Positions 24,603 to 34,209 of a DNA stretch of 63,696 bases are shown here, piece after piece. The stretch's first letter is position 1, and each line of letters begins with the position of its first letter. The notes under the pieces were generated by a model. It made no database searches. It was not told the DNA's origin and saw only the letters and a program-made list of their open reading frames with translations. The stretch spans positions 1-63,696 of the forward strand of contig JAFGJS010000020.1 of NCBI GenBank assembly GCA_016928995.1, read 5' to 3'. This DNA comes from Candidatus Sumerlaeota bacterium. GTDB lineage: Bacteria > Sumerlaeota > Sumerlaeia > JAFGJS01. The position numbers and the translations under genes are program-made.

Positions 24603-27600
24603 ATGAAAGGCAAACATTCAACCGTGTGCGGTTTTGCAGCTGTGATCTTATTTTTTATGATGGGTATTGCGTCATTTGGTCAGTATGAACAGACCTTTGC
24701 CACGGTCAATTTTGGCGGCGGTCTGGCTTCTTCCTCATCGTTCGAGATTTGCGACGCCATCGTGCTGATGGGCTCTGGCGGGGAAGCGCAGTCGGGGGAA
24801 GACTATTCGATCAGTTCACCGACGACGGTTGAGCCGACGACATCGACCGTGACGACGTTGACCATGTCGAAAAATCCGGCCGATTCGGGCAGTTATTTGA
24901 CGCTGACGGCGACTGTGACCGTCGTGGAGACTTCTTCGGAGGCGCCCGCGGCGGCGCCGGCGGGCTCGGTATTGTTTTATATGGATAGCGGGTATCTGGG
25001 CAGCGCGCCGCTGGATGCCCAGGGAGTGGCGCAGTATGTCGTACTGCTCGATAGCATTGGCGTCGGCTCCCATACGGTGTATGCGAGTTATGGCGGCTCC
25101 GGCGGTTACGGATCGAGCGATGACACGGATACGCTGGAAGTGGTCGCGGCTGTGCCGGTGATTGAGCTGACCACGACGCCGACTCCGGTGTATGAATGGT
25201 TTTACACGACAATCTTAGGCAGTGTTTCTGCCGAGGCGGCGGGCACAACGCCGACCGGCACGGTTTCCTTGTTGGAATACGGCACCACGCTCACCGTGCA
25301 GACGCTCGATGGGGATGGCGGTTTCAGTTATGATTTGGGCTATCCGTCTCCGGGCGCGCATGAGATCGTGGCGGTCTACAGCGGCGACGTCAACTACGAT
25401 GACGGCGTGACCACTTTCACCTTTGATGTTCTGCCTTTGCCGCAAAGCGTGGTTGTGACGCTGGTCGAGGATGAGGATGACGACGACTACACCACGGGCG
25501 ACCTTTCGTTGCGCGAGGCGCTGGAGATCGTGGATTGGGGCGGCACGATCACGTTCGCTCCGAACGTGACGGGCGTGACGACGCTGACGCTGGGCCAGCT
25601 GGATATTTGGTATGATGTGTCGATCATCGGCCCGGGAGCGGATGTGCTGGCGCTTGACGGCGATTATAACAACCGCGTCATGTGGATTGGCACCGAGGGT
25701 TATCTCAACGTCTACATCAGCGGTCTGACCTTTCAGCATGGAGACGAATACGAAGACGAGGGCGGCGGCATTTGCGCCTATTATACGGATCTCACACTGG
25801 AAGATTGCGTCATCCGGGAAAATGGATGGGATCTCGATGTTGGCGGCGGCATTTACCTGTATGAGTCGTGGGCCACGCTGAACAACTGCGAGATCACGGA
25901 AAATTTCTCTTATTATGAGGGCGGCGGCATCTACCTGGAGTATACGATGGCCACGCTGAACAACTGCGAGATCACTTCGAATATCTCTGAATATTATGGC
26001 GGCGGCGGCATTTACCATTACGAGGGGTCTTCTGAATCAAGTTCGGATACACTGGTCATTCGTCGATGCCTGATTGATGGGAATATCACGTGGGAAGGCT
26101 ATGGCGGCGGTATTTATATCGATGGCGGTTTGTTTGGCGAAGACGACGCGCCCAGCATGGCTCCTGCGAGAGCGACGCCTGGCGGCGGATCGTACGGCTC
26201 CGTCGAAATGCTCCCGGGCGGCGCTTACATCACGGAGAGCGTGATTTCCAATAATTATTCCTACGTTTTCTCATATGAAGGCGGCTGGGGCGGCGGCATG
26301 GAACTTGACGGCGCGGCATGCTATATCAGCGACAGCCGCATCAGCAATAATGCCACGATGGCGCCGTATGACTACTACGAAATGCCTGGCGGCGGAGGCG
26401 GCGTTGACGTGTATGAAAGCTATTTTGCCGCGGAACGCTGCACGTTCGATGGAAACAACGCGGATGAGGGCTTTGGCGGGGCGATTTTGAATGATGCATA
26501 TGGCTATCCGTCTTTGGTGCAGCTGACAGATTGCACGATCAGCAGCAACAGCGCCACCTACGCTGGCGGCGGCGTGATGAACTGGACCGTTTACGGCCCC
26601 ACCGCGCCGGCGGAGGATGGCGTGCTGCCGGCTTCGATGATTATGCCTTATTATCCCGTGGCATATGCGGTGATGACGAACTGCACGGTAGTGGGCAATG
26701 TGATTGATAATTCAGGATGGCCGGTCGAACCGCCATATGCTATCGGCGCGGGTTTGCACGACTGGGTGGAATTTTACGGCGGCGACGGCGATACGGTGAA
26801 CGCGCCGGTCTCCAAGTCTTCCGTGCCGGAATATCTGACGACACAGACATTTACTCTTGAGAACTGCATCGTGGCGGGCAATTACGGCACGACGGACACG
26901 TGGGCGGTCTATGATGTGGGGACCGATTATGTGTTTATCAGCAATGGGCATAATTTGATCGGGAATATGCTCGACGACATCGGTTTCACGACTGCGACGG
27001 AGCAGCTGACGGTTCCGCTGGATGAAGTGATTGAGCTGGAGTTAGCGGACCATGGCGGCTTTGCGCCGACGCATGCCTTGTTCTATAGCAGCCCGGCGTA
27101 TAACACGGGCGACAATGACGCCGTGACCACGGTGATGTTCGACGGTCCGCCTTACCTGGATCAGACGGGCATGCCGCGCATTATTTTCGGCACGGTGGAC
27201 ATCGGGGCGGTGGAGTACGCTCCGCCGGAAATCGGCGTGGATCCGCTGACGCTGGATTTCGGATCGCAAAACATCGACGACGGTCCCGTGACGCTCGAAG
27301 TGCTCATCGCCAGCGCGGGCGCGGATGAACTGGTCTTCACGACCGGCGGCGTTTATCTGACGGGCTCCAACGCGTTCCAGTTCGATCCGTTGCCGGATCT
27401 GTCGCCGATGGATCCCGGCACGACGCGGACGTGGAGCTTGACTTTCGATCCGTACAGCGTGGGGACGCTGACTGCGCAGCTGATCATCTTGTCCAACGCC
27501 GTGACTTCGCCCAGCGTGACTGTGAGCATGACTGGCGAGGGGATTACGGCGGAGATCGGGGTTGATCCAATGACGCTGAACTTCGGCGAGAGGGATGTCG

Positions 27601-29528
27601 ATGACGGCGCGGCGGCTTTGGATCTGACCATTTCCAGCGTGGGCACGGACGATCTGGAATTCACTTCGGGCGGTGTCTACGTCACCAGCGCCCTTGGACA
27701 ATTTGCCTTGGATCCATCGGCGGATCTTTCGCCGATGGCGCCTGGCACGACGCGCACCTGGCAGCTGACTTTTGATCCATCGACGACGGGGGTGAGCGGG
27801 GGCAGCCTGACGATCAATTCGAACGCGCAGACCTCGCCGACCGTCGTAGTCATTCTTACGGGCGTCGGCACGCAGGGTCCGCAGATCACGATCCTCCGCG
27901 ACGTGTCCGTGGTGCAGGGCGGCAATGAAATCACCACGGCTGTGGCTCAGGTCAGCGACACCGAGGATCCAGCCGGGAGCTTGTCCATCGATATGATCCG
28001 GCCGGACGTGCCGGGGCTTGCGGTGACGCTCACGAACAACGGCGGGATCATCGAGGCTGTCGTGCAGGCGGACGCCGGCGTCAGCACCGGTGTTTACACG
28101 ATAACGGTGATCGTGATGGATAGCGATGAGCAGACGGCCGAGGATTCTTTCGACATCACGGTGCTTTCGCCGCTGCTGGCGCGGTACTTCGCGGATGGCC
28201 AGGTGAATATCGACGATGATAATGAGCTCAACTTTGAGACTTTCCTGATGATCTTTAATCCGGATGAATCGGAGACGGCGGAGATTGAAATCACGCTGTA
28301 CTTTGAAAGCGGCGATCCGGTGGTTCTGAATACGCAGGCGGCTCCGATGCAGCGCCGGACGATCAATCTGGGCAATGCGCTGGCGCAACTGGATCTGCAC
28401 GGCGTCCTGCGTTTCGGCATTCGCCTGCTTTCGACGAACAATGTGCCGATTGTCACGGAACGTTCGATGTATTGGAATCCGGGCGGCATTTACCGGGCGG
28501 CAGGCACGTCGAGCGCCGGCGCCGCGGAGCTTTCCAATATCTGGCTGCTGGGCGAGGGAAGCACGACGCTCAATCGCCAAACGGAACTGGCGATGATGAA
28601 TCCGAGCGCAACGGATTCCGTGGTGCGGATTCGTTGGCTGCCGGAAGACGGGGCGATGCAAGACACGATCACCACGGTTTCGGCGCGGAGCCGCGTGACG
28701 ATCAACGCCGCTGATATTGTCGGAGTTGATAATTTCTCGGCAGAGATCGTTTCAACCAACGAGCAGCCCATCGTGGTGGAGCGCACCATGCACGGTCCGG
28801 CGTACGGCATTCCGCGGTTCTGGGGTCATACGGTGCTGGCGCATCCTTCGGCCAGCCCGGAATGGCTGTTCTGCGAGGGCGCCACGCATAGCAACTTTGA
28901 GACGTTCTTTACGATCGGCAATCCGACTTCGGACACGGTGACCGTGAATCTGGACTTCACGTTGCCCGGCGGAACAGCCGTGAATAAGCAGGTCGAGATT
29001 CCGGCTTATCGCCGCTACACCGTGATCACTGAGCGTGATTATCCGGAGCTGACGGATCAGCCTGAATTTTTCACGCGCATCTCGTCGGCGGGCGGCGAGG
29101 ACATCATCGCCGAGCGGTCAGTGTACTTCAGCCTGTTCGGCGGCGACCGCAACGCCGGAGCGGCGAATCTTGGCGCCACGGCGGCGCGGCCGATGTGGCT
29201 GATGGCCGAAGGCGCTGTCGGCGGCGGCTCTCTGTTTGAGACGTTCATCCTGGTGAGCAATCCGAACGACGCAGCCGTCGATGTGGAAATCACGCTGTTC
29301 CCGGACAACGTGCCGAATGAGACGATTAATCTGACGATTGATCCGCACCGGCGCGCGACGGTGAAGGCCAATGATTACCTGCCCGGCGATTTGGGGACGG
29401 TTTCGTTCGCCATCCTCGTGCGATCGACGGGCGGTGAAAACATCATTGCCGAGCGGGTGATGTACTTCCAGGGCGGGCTTGATGTTCCGCGCGCCGGATC
29501 GCATTGCTCGAGCGGCGTCGCCCCGTAA
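24603..29528 (+). CDS. Giant secreted beta-helix mosaic protein
   Basis: 1641-residue exported protein. The signal peptide covers about residues 1-27 (hydrophobic core CGFAAVILFFMMGIASFG). Next are two Ig-like Big_3-type repeats (SGSYLTLTATVTVV, GSVLFYMDSGYLG, then TGTVSLLEYGT, HEIVAVYSGDVNY). Then comes a long right-handed beta-helix with repeated GGGIYLYES, NNCEITENFS and ATLNNCEIT rungs, which begins with SLREALEIVDWGGTITFAP and ends in a choice-of-anchor block (HALFYSSPAYNTGD). Two HYDIN/ASH-like domains follow (IGVDPLTLDFGSQNIDD and IGVDPMTLNFGERDVDD), then a cadherin-like domain. Four C-terminal repeats of about 95 residues carry NFETFLMIFNPDESET, FETFFTIGNPTSD and FETFILVSNPNDAA. ATG 24603 is preceded by GAGAGGGGCGG. 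A surface or extracellular adhesive or glycan-binding role is inferred. No sorting tail is visible. Confidence 0.8.
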   Translation: MKGKHSTVCGFAAVILFFMMGIASFGQYEQTFATVNFGGGLASSSSFEICDAIVLMGSGGEAQSGEDYSISSPTTVEPTTSTVTTLTMSKNPADSGSYLTLTATVTVVETSSEAPAAAPAGSVLFYMDSGYLGSAPLDAQGVAQYVVLLDSIGVGSHTVYASYGGSGGYGSSDDTDTLEVVAAVPVIELTTTPTPVYEWFYTTILGSVSAEAAGTTPTGTVSLLEYGTTLTVQTLDGDGGFSYDLGYPSPGAHEIVAVYSGDVNYDDGVTTFTFDVLPLPQSVVVTLVEDEDDDDYTTGDLSLREALEIVDWGGTITFAPNVTGVTTLTLGQLDIWYDVSIIGPGADVLALDGDYNNRVMWIGTEGYLNVYISGLTFQHGDEYEDEGGGICAYYTDLTLEDCVIRENGWDLDVGGGIYLYESWATLNNCEITENFSYYEGGGIYLEYTMATLNNCEITSNISEYYGGGGIYHYEGSSESSSDTLVIRRCLIDGNITWEGYGGGIYIDGGLFGEDDAPSMAPARATPGGGSYGSVEMLPGGAYITESVISNNYSYVFSYEGGWGGGMELDGAACYISDSRISNNATMAPYDYYEMPGGGGGVDVYESYFAAERCTFDGNNADEGFGGAILNDAYGYPSLVQLTDCTISSNSATYAGGGVMNWTVYGPTAPAEDGVLPASMIMPYYPVAYAVMTNCTVVGNVIDNSGWPVEPPYAIGAGLHDWVEFYGGDGDTVNAPVSKSSVPEYLTTQTFTLENCIVAGNYGTTDTWAVYDVGTDYVFISNGHNLIGNMLDDIGFTTATEQLTVPLDEVIELELADHGGFAPTHALFYSSPAYNTGDNDAVTTVMFDGPPYLDQTGMPRIIFGTVDIGAVEYAPPEIGVDPLTLDFGSQNIDDGPVTLEVLIASAGADELVFTTGGVYLTGSNAFQFDPLPDLSPMDPGTTRTWSLTFDPYSVGTLTAQLIILSNAVTSPSVTVSMTGEGITAEIGVDPMTLNFGERDVDDGAAALDLTISSVGTDDLEFTSGGVYVTSALGQFALDPSADLSPMAPGTTRTWQLTFDPSTTGVSGGSLTINSNAQTSPTVVVILTGVGTQGPQITILRDVSVVQGGNEITTAVAQVSDTEDPAGSLSIDMIRPDVPGLAVTLTNNGGIIEAVVQADAGVSTGVYTITVIVMDSDEQTAEDSFDITVLSPLLARYFADGQVNIDDDNELNFETFLMIFNPDESETAEIEITLYFESGDPVVLNTQAAPMQRRTINLGNALAQLDLHGVLRFGIRLLSTNNVPIVTERSMYWNPGGIYRAAGTSSAGAAELSNIWLLGEGSTTLNRQTELAMMNPSATDSVVRIRWLPEDGAMQDTITTVSARSRVTINAADIVGVDNFSAEIVSTNEQPIVVERTMHGPAYGIPRFWGHTVLAHPSASPEWLFCEGATHSNFETFFTIGNPTSDTVTVNLDFTLPGGTAVNKQVEIPAYRRYTVITERDYPELTDQPEFFTRISSAGGEDIIAERSVYFSLFGGDRNAGAANLGATAARPMWLMAEGAVGGGSLFETFILVSNPNDAAVDVEITLFPDNVPNETINLTIDPHRRATVKANDYLPGDLGTVSFAILVRSTGGENIIAERVMYFQGGLDVPRAGSHCSSGVAP

Positions 29529-29560
29529 GTCCTTCGGCGCGACATCATGAAATCAATGCG

Positions 29561-29593
29561 CGGGGAGAGGCTAAAGCCTCTCCCCGTTTTTTT
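29561..29593 (+). terminator. Rho-independent terminator of the beta-helix gene
   Basis: Perfect 11-bp stem CGGGGAGAGGC / GCCTCTCCCCG with loop TAAA, followed by seven T at 29587-29593. It is 33 bases after the stop codon. Confidence 0.93.
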
Positions 29594-29917
29594 CTTGCCG
29601 GCAGCAGGGCGGGATGAGCGATGAATCATCAGGAGCTTTTCAAAGTTTGTTCGGCGTGGTTCCTCTTCGCTATTCGCTATCGGGATCGGGATCGCAATCG
29701 TCGTTGCCATCGCTTTTTTCGATAGCGATTTCGATCGGATCGGAAAAGACTTTAGCAAGATCTCCGAAGAATCGCGGGGCGAGAAAAAATACAGCTTGCC
29801 CCATCAGATGGTTCTTCCGATAATCCATGTGAGCCGTGTCTTGTGCGCCGGAAGCGGTTTCGGCGTGCGGGAGCATTGGCGCCATCGATGAAAAATCCAT
29901 TCAGGGACAATTGATTC
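29594..29917. other. Intergenic stretch with GGGATC repeats
   Basis: No gene is supported. Around 29678-29704 there is a short tract ATCGGGATCGGGATCGCAAT with period six, resembling in kind the other hexanucleotide arrays of the window. Confidence 0.4.
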
Positions 29918-31120
29918 ATGACGCGGAAACACGCTGTTTTACTGTGTCTTTTGTTCATGATTCTGCTTTTGCCACAAGGCTGCAAGAATCGGCGCTCGCA
30001 GCCCTATGAACGCTTGAACGTATCAAGCAAGCCGATGGAGATTATTCCCCAGGATGCCGATACGCTGGTGCGGATCAACATGAAGGATTTAATGCAGGGC
30101 GCGTTTGCCCGCGAGGTGGCGTTGCGTTATTTTTCTCCCAAGGAATTGCTCGCCACTCCTCCCCCGCCGACGATCTCCGAATTTGAACAAGAGCTGAAGC
30201 AGCCGGTCATGGCGCCGTTTGAAGGCGCGCTTCCGATGACGGACACTTCGCTGGTGTTCGATGTGCTCACGGCGCGGGAGCTTCGCCTTTTTTACAACAA
30301 CTTCGGCATCGCTCCGTTTCGCGACGCGCAGGAGATTTACGTGGCCGTGTATAACACTTACGAGCCGCAGAATCGCGACTGGGTGCTGGTGGCGGTGGGG
30401 CGTTTCGACGACGTGGCGGCGATGCGCCAGATGGAGAAAACAGCGAACAAGTGGACGGAAATGGAGTATGGCGATTATCGCTATTTCGAACTCGAGGCCG
30501 GACGCCTGCATTGTTATTTGCGTTTTGTGTCGCCGCAGGCGCTGATCGTCACTTCGCGCAACGCCTTGATGTGCCGGATGATCGAGACGTACAAAGGCAA
30601 GGGGGGCGGCGTGAATCAGGATCCGTATCTTCACCCGCTGATCTCCCTTGCGTCCAACGACGCGAAAATCTGGCTTGTGGGCAAGGCGCATCCGCGGTTC
30701 GCCGAATCACTCGACACCGGAATGGAATGGTGGGACGACCTGGATGAGCAGGCCAGCGCGATTCCGATCCAGGAAGTGAAGGATTGGGTCATCGAACTGG
30801 ATTTTGATCCGCAGGTGCGCCTGATGCTCCGCTGCCGGGGCAATTTCGGCGCTCCCGCGGAGAAGTTGGCGGCGAACATGGCGCAACGGCGCAGTGGGTG
30901 GCTTGAGACGATCACCAGCCTCGGCAAGAAGAAGGGCGATGAGGATCTGGCGCGGCAGTTGCGCAAATTTATGGAGTGCATCGAGGTTTCGGCGGAAGGC
31001 GGCGATATGATCCTGACGTTCCCGTATGGCCATGAGGATTTTCGCAAGCTGGATAAATTCATCGCGGTGGTCCGGCGATACATGAATCCGCCGCCAGCGG
31101 AACAGGCTCCGGCCGCTTAG
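29918..31120 (+). CDS. Unrecognised lipoprotein
   Basis: Predicted lipoprotein of 400 residues. The signal peptide is HAVLLCLLFMILLLPQGC, with the lipobox Cys near residue 22. The mature protein has PQDADTLVRINMKDLMQ near its start and DWVLVAVGRFDDVAAMRQME and YRYFELEAGRLHCYLRFV in the middle, resembling the DUF3352-like pattern of proteins that begin with a strand-rich PADTxxYxxxD segment. The C-terminal part has DWVIELDFDPQVRLMLRC and a Pro-rich tail. No enzyme motif is seen. Start ATG 29918. It is followed by an L,D-transpeptidase gene after 79 bp, so an envelope role is plausible. Confidence 0.7.
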   Translation: MTRKHAVLLCLLFMILLLPQGCKNRRSQPYERLNVSSKPMEIIPQDADTLVRINMKDLMQGAFAREVALRYFSPKELLATPPPPTISEFEQELKQPVMAPFEGALPMTDTSLVFDVLTARELRLFYNNFGIAPFRDAQEIYVAVYNTYEPQNRDWVLVAVGRFDDVAAMRQMEKTANKWTEMEYGDYRYFELEAGRLHCYLRFVSPQALIVTSRNALMCRMIETYKGKGGGVNQDPYLHPLISLASNDAKIWLVGKAHPRFAESLDTGMEWWDDLDEQASAIPIQEVKDWVIELDFDPQVRLMLRCRGNFGAPAEKLAANMAQRRSGWLETITSLGKKKGDEDLARQLRKFMECIEVSAEGGDMILTFPYGHEDFRKLDKFIAVVRRYMNPPPAEQAPAA

Positions 31121-31199
31121 CTCGGCGATCATCTCCTGACCGCTTGATGGCGGCGCCTTCTTGATTTTACATCGGCGAACATTGACGGCCATCGGCTTC

Positions 31200-31880
31200 A
31201 TGAAAAGATTCTGTGTGCGTTATTGGCTTTCCATCACGCTGGTTTCCGGCGCGGCTGTTTGTATTCTATTGATCGGATTCACTCCTGCAGGTCAGCGTTT
31301 GGCGTGGGTGGCGCTCAATCGTCTGCATGGCGATTCCACGGTGTCAGCAGATGCATTGCATGCGGCTCAATCGCGATTGCGTCAGGCCGTCGGCGATGAT
31401 GAACTGGTCCTGCCTTTGCCGGACGCCCGCATCGTCATCGACAAATCGGAACGGCGGCTGAGCCTCTACGATGGCGAGCGGTTGATTAAGACGTATCGCG
31501 TGGGTCTGGGCAGCCATTCGGAAGGAGATAAGCAGCGCGAGGGGGATCGGCGCACTCCGACGGGAAACTATCATGTCTGCACACGGCTGAAACGCTCCCA
31601 ATACCATTTGTTTCTTGGCTTGAATTACCCAAATGCGGATGACGCCCGGATTGCGTTAAGCGAAAATCACATTGGCGCTGAGCTCGCCGCTGAGCTCGAA
31701 CGGGCGGAAAAGAATCATAAACAGCCGGCCTGGGATACGGCGCTGGGCGGAGCGATCGGCATCCATGGCGGCGGGTGCAAGTACGATTGGACTTTGGGCT
31801 GCATCGCGCTGGAGGATTTCGCGATTGAGGAGCTCTGGGTCTCCACGCGGTATTGGACGCCGGTGCGGATTGAAGAGTAA
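31200..31880 (+). CDS. L,D-transpeptidase (YkuD domain)
   Basis: Peptidoglycan or lipoprotein crosslinking enzyme anchored by an N-terminal membrane helix (residues 9-26, WLSITLVSGAAVCILLIG). The YkuD domain starts DARIVIDKSERRLSLYDG, continues YRVGLGSHSEGDKQREGDRR and TPTGNYHVCTR, and ends with the active site IGIHGGGCKYDWTLGCIALE. His and Cys of HGGG...TxGCIAL are the catalytic pair; the usual Ser is Thr here. I chose ATG 31200, which gives a normal anchor. 226 residues. Located after an unrecognised lipoprotein gene. Confidence 0.88.
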   Translation: MKRFCVRYWLSITLVSGAAVCILLIGFTPAGQRLAWVALNRLHGDSTVSADALHAAQSRLRQAVGDDELVLPLPDARIVIDKSERRLSLYDGERLIKTYRVGLGSHSEGDKQREGDRRTPTGNYHVCTRLKRSQYHLFLGLNYPNADDARIALSENHIGAELAAELERAEKNHKQPAWDTALGGAIGIHGGGCKYDWTLGCIALEDFAIEELWVSTRYWTPVRIEE

Positions 31881-31917
31881 ACATTTGTGTTTGGAATAAA
31901 GGGCGCCATTAGAAAAT

Positions 31918-31956
31918 TCACCACAAAGACACAAAGACACGAAGGATTTTTTGCGG
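31918..31956. repeat. ACAGAG-type repeat (ACAAAGACAC form)
   Basis: TTCACCACAAAGACACAAAG, then ACACGAAGG and a T run. Starts the 448-bp gap 31881-32328, which holds no gene. Confidence 0.6.
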
Positions 31957-32098
31957 TTAATGATGAATTATGAATTCATCATTATGAATGAGGCTTGGAT
32001 GCCGAGAGTTTTTTCCGGATCAATGCACAATTCGCAATTTGCAATTTCAGTGTTTACGCTCTAAACTGTTCCGCATTATAATCGTGGTTTTCAATCTG

Positions 32099-32173
32099 TA
32101 CCGCGACTGTTAAGGAGCGGCCCGTAATGCATTGCCACAGCGTCATCAGGACCGCTTCCTGAAGGTCGCGGTA
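32099..32173. repeat. REP-like long hairpin, copy 1
   Basis: TACCGCGACTGTTAAGGAGC GG is mirrored by CCGCTTCCTGAAGGTCGCGG TA, with a 30-base centre. Imperfect palindrome, same family as 40071, 47315 and 48060. Confidence 0.7.
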
Positions 32174-32209
32174 CTGTTTCGTAAACAGCGTTCATTTTGC
32201 GGATCAGTA

Positions 32210-32265
32210 TAATCTCTGTGCGCTCCGCGTGCTCTGTGCGAGAATCGCTTTTTATAGAGATTCCC
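32210..32265. repeat. Dispersed repeat, partner of 16638
   Basis: AATCTCTGTGCGCTCCGCG, GTGCTCTGTGCGAGAATCGC and TTTTATAGAGATTCCCC. It is joined to the preceding REP hairpin by GCGGATCAGTAT, a linker also present next to the copies at 40071 and 48060. Confidence 0.6.
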
Positions 32266-32328
32266 CATGATCACAGTCGCTCCCGACAGTGTTCTCTTCC
32301 CATTGGGGCAAAACTATCGCGAGATGCT

Positions 32329-33495
32329 CTAATCCATGAATCGGACATCGAGGACTTCTCCGGGGATGAACACCCCTGGCTCGTATTCGCCGATCAGGCA
32401 GGCCAGCCCAAAGCGCGGCAGATCCGGATCTGGTCTCAAGCGCATGGGGAAGCGTTCAATCTGTACGCCGACTTTCAGCACGCGGCCCGGAATGGCCTGT
32501 CGCGGACGGCGGCGGGTGTATAGCATCACGTCCATGTTCGCGACGACATCGTTCGCCGCGGATTGATCGACGTAGGCGATCACGAATTTCGATTCGCTGG
32601 ATTGGACATCAAACAAGGCCGATCCGCGCATGACTGTCTCGCCGGGTTGAATCGCAATCTGCGCCACGGTTCCTTCGATCGGGGCTTTCAGCAGGAGCTG
32701 CTCGCGCTGCTCCATCAGCTGGGAGATGACGGCGTCCTGCACGGCGACGGCTTGCTTGACCGGCGCCAGCGTTTTATCGGAAGGCATCGGATAATCCGGA
32801 CTTTCGGAGGTTTCGCCCGTTTCCACCTGCTGCGCTTCCATCCGCCGCGTTTTCGCGGAAGCCCAAAGCTCCCGCGCCATGGCGATGGCGTTCTCATTTT
32901 CCTCGATCCGCGCTTGCAGTGTTTTCACCTTGGCGCGAGCCGCATCGATCACGGTTTGTTGCTGAATCCCCTGCAAATTTTCCTGACGCTGCAGAATCAC
33001 CTCTAAATAATTGAGCTCGGCCTTGTCTTCTTCCCGCTGCGCGATGCGATCCAGCACGTCAAGGTGCGCGCGTTCTTCGTCAATTTGAAAACGGCGTTGA
33101 TCCAAGACCTTTTGCTGACCGGCCGCCAGCCGGTCCAGCTGCAACTGCTCCTGCGCCGCGTCCAGCTCGGCTTGCAGCCGCTTGAGCTCCTCTTGCGCGG
33201 TCTTCAACTCCGCCTTCCAGGCTGCATCGTCGATGATGCCCAGCAATTGCCCTTTGACGACCTGGTCGAACAAGGCGACTGTGATCGCCGAGACTTCGCC
33301 GTCCACCAGGCATATGGCCGGCGCTCGTTTTTCTTCGACAATCCCCACCGCATCGATGGTTTGCAGGTTTCCCTTGCCGAGCAGGATCAGCGCACAAATC
33401 GCGCCGACCCATGTGGCGAGGGGGATATATCTGCGGCGCAGCAACTGAACGTGCTGCCGCAATGGAATTTTTTGTTTAGAACCGTTAGCCATCAT
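32329..33495 (-). CDS. HlyD-type membrane fusion/adaptor protein
   Basis: Periplasmic adaptor of 388 residues anchored by one N-terminal helix (YIPLATWVGAICALILLGKG). A short lipoyl/barrel half (VDGEVSAITVALFDQVVKGQ) precedes a long alpha-hairpin coiled coil (about residues 85-225, e.g. KTAQEELKRLQAELDAAQEQ). The second lipoyl half follows (LLLKAPIEGTVAQIAIQPGE), then a beta-barrel (IPGRVLKVGVQIERF). These proteins bridge inner membrane transporters to outer membrane ducts. Here the only partner genes are a DUF4956 membrane protein and a VTC polymerase, and no ABC or RND pump is present. ATG 33495 overlaps the stop of the DUF4956 gene (ATGA). Confidence 0.85.
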   Translation of the reverse strand: MMANGSKQKIPLRQHVQLLRRRYIPLATWVGAICALILLGKGNLQTIDAVGIVEEKRAPAICLVDGEVSAITVALFDQVVKGQLLGIIDDAAWKAELKTAQEELKRLQAELDAAQEQLQLDRLAAGQQKVLDQRRFQIDEERAHLDVLDRIAQREEDKAELNYLEVILQRQENLQGIQQQTVIDAARAKVKTLQARIEENENAIAMARELWASAKTRRMEAQQVETGETSESPDYPMPSDKTLAPVKQAVAVQDAVISQLMEQREQLLLKAPIEGTVAQIAIQPGETVMRGSALFDVQSSESKFVIAYVDQSAANDVVANMDVMLYTRRRPRQAIPGRVLKVGVQIERFPMRLRPDPDLPRFGLACLIGEYEPGVFIPGEVLDVRFMD

Positions 33496-34184
33496 ACTTC
33501 CGCTTGCTCCTCCTGTGCGACAAATGTGATGTTCGACACCCCGCCCACAGCGGATAATTCCTGCACCATCCGGTCGCACTTGCGCGGATCGCGCATGATC
33601 AGACGGTAAGCGACTTCGCCCATGCCTTCGTCATGAAAGCGCTGCGAAACCAGCTGCGACGAACGGCAATGGCGCGCGAGCAATCCTCGAATCGGATCCA
33701 GCCCGGCTTCCGATCCTTCCAGATTGAAGCGCAGGAAACCGTCGCATGTCAAGCGTCCGCCGAACCGCGACCAATGCAAATAGCACAGCAGCACGCAAAA
33801 GACCAGCGCGCTGAGAATGCTCAGACGATAATTATATGTGCCCGTGCCCATGCCCGTAATCAAGGCGAAAAAGATAAACGCTGTATCGCGCGTATCCTTC
33901 AGAATATTGCGGAAACGGATCACGGATAGCGCGCCGATCAAGCCGAAGGCGATCACGATGTTGCTGCCGATGACCATCATCGCCATGCAGACCACCATCG
34001 TTAAGATCACGATCGATTGCACAAACGCGCGTGAATATGAGAGGCCCTGATGGGTGTATATATACACCCAGGCCGCGGACTGGCCGAGCACGAACGCCAG
34101 CAGAAAGCTCGCCAGCGCCTGCCCAATGTTAAAGGTGCCGGGACCGACATCCCCCATCATCACTAACTCGCGCATTACATTCAT
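33492..34184 (-). CDS. DUF4956 membrane protein
   Basis: Polytopic protein of 230 residues with four or five membrane helices in residues 20-140 and a cytoplasmic C-terminal domain. The DUF4956 signature is clear: FGLIGALSVIRFRNILKDTR, then DTAFIFFALITGMGTGTYN. The soluble end (SQRFHDEGMGEVAYRLIMRD, PRKCDRMVQELSAVGGVSNI) looks like the ACT-like or ferredoxin-like tail common in this family. DUF4956 genes are known to accompany VTC-domain genes, and a role with polyphosphate is often supposed but not shown. It follows the VTC gene by 25 bases and overlaps the HlyD gene by 4. Confidence 0.85.
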   Translation of the reverse strand: MNVMRELVMMGDVGPGTFNIGQALASFLLAFVLGQSAAWVYIYTHQGLSYSRAFVQSIVILTMVVCMAMMVIGSNIVIAFGLIGALSVIRFRNILKDTRDTAFIFFALITGMGTGTYNYRLSILSALVFCVLLCYLHWSRFGGRLTCDGFLRFNLEGSEAGLDPIRGLLARHCRSSQLVSQRFHDEGMGEVAYRLIMRDPRKCDRMVQELSAVGGVSNITFVAQEEQAEV

Positions 34185-34209
34185 GTTCCAATCACCTCGA
34201 CGTGCTGGT

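Noticed and set aside
25215-28661. Long minus-strand frames inside the beta-helix gene
   Set aside because: They are mirror frames of the GC-rich, third-position biased plus-strand gene, and their products are His/Arg-rich without motifs.
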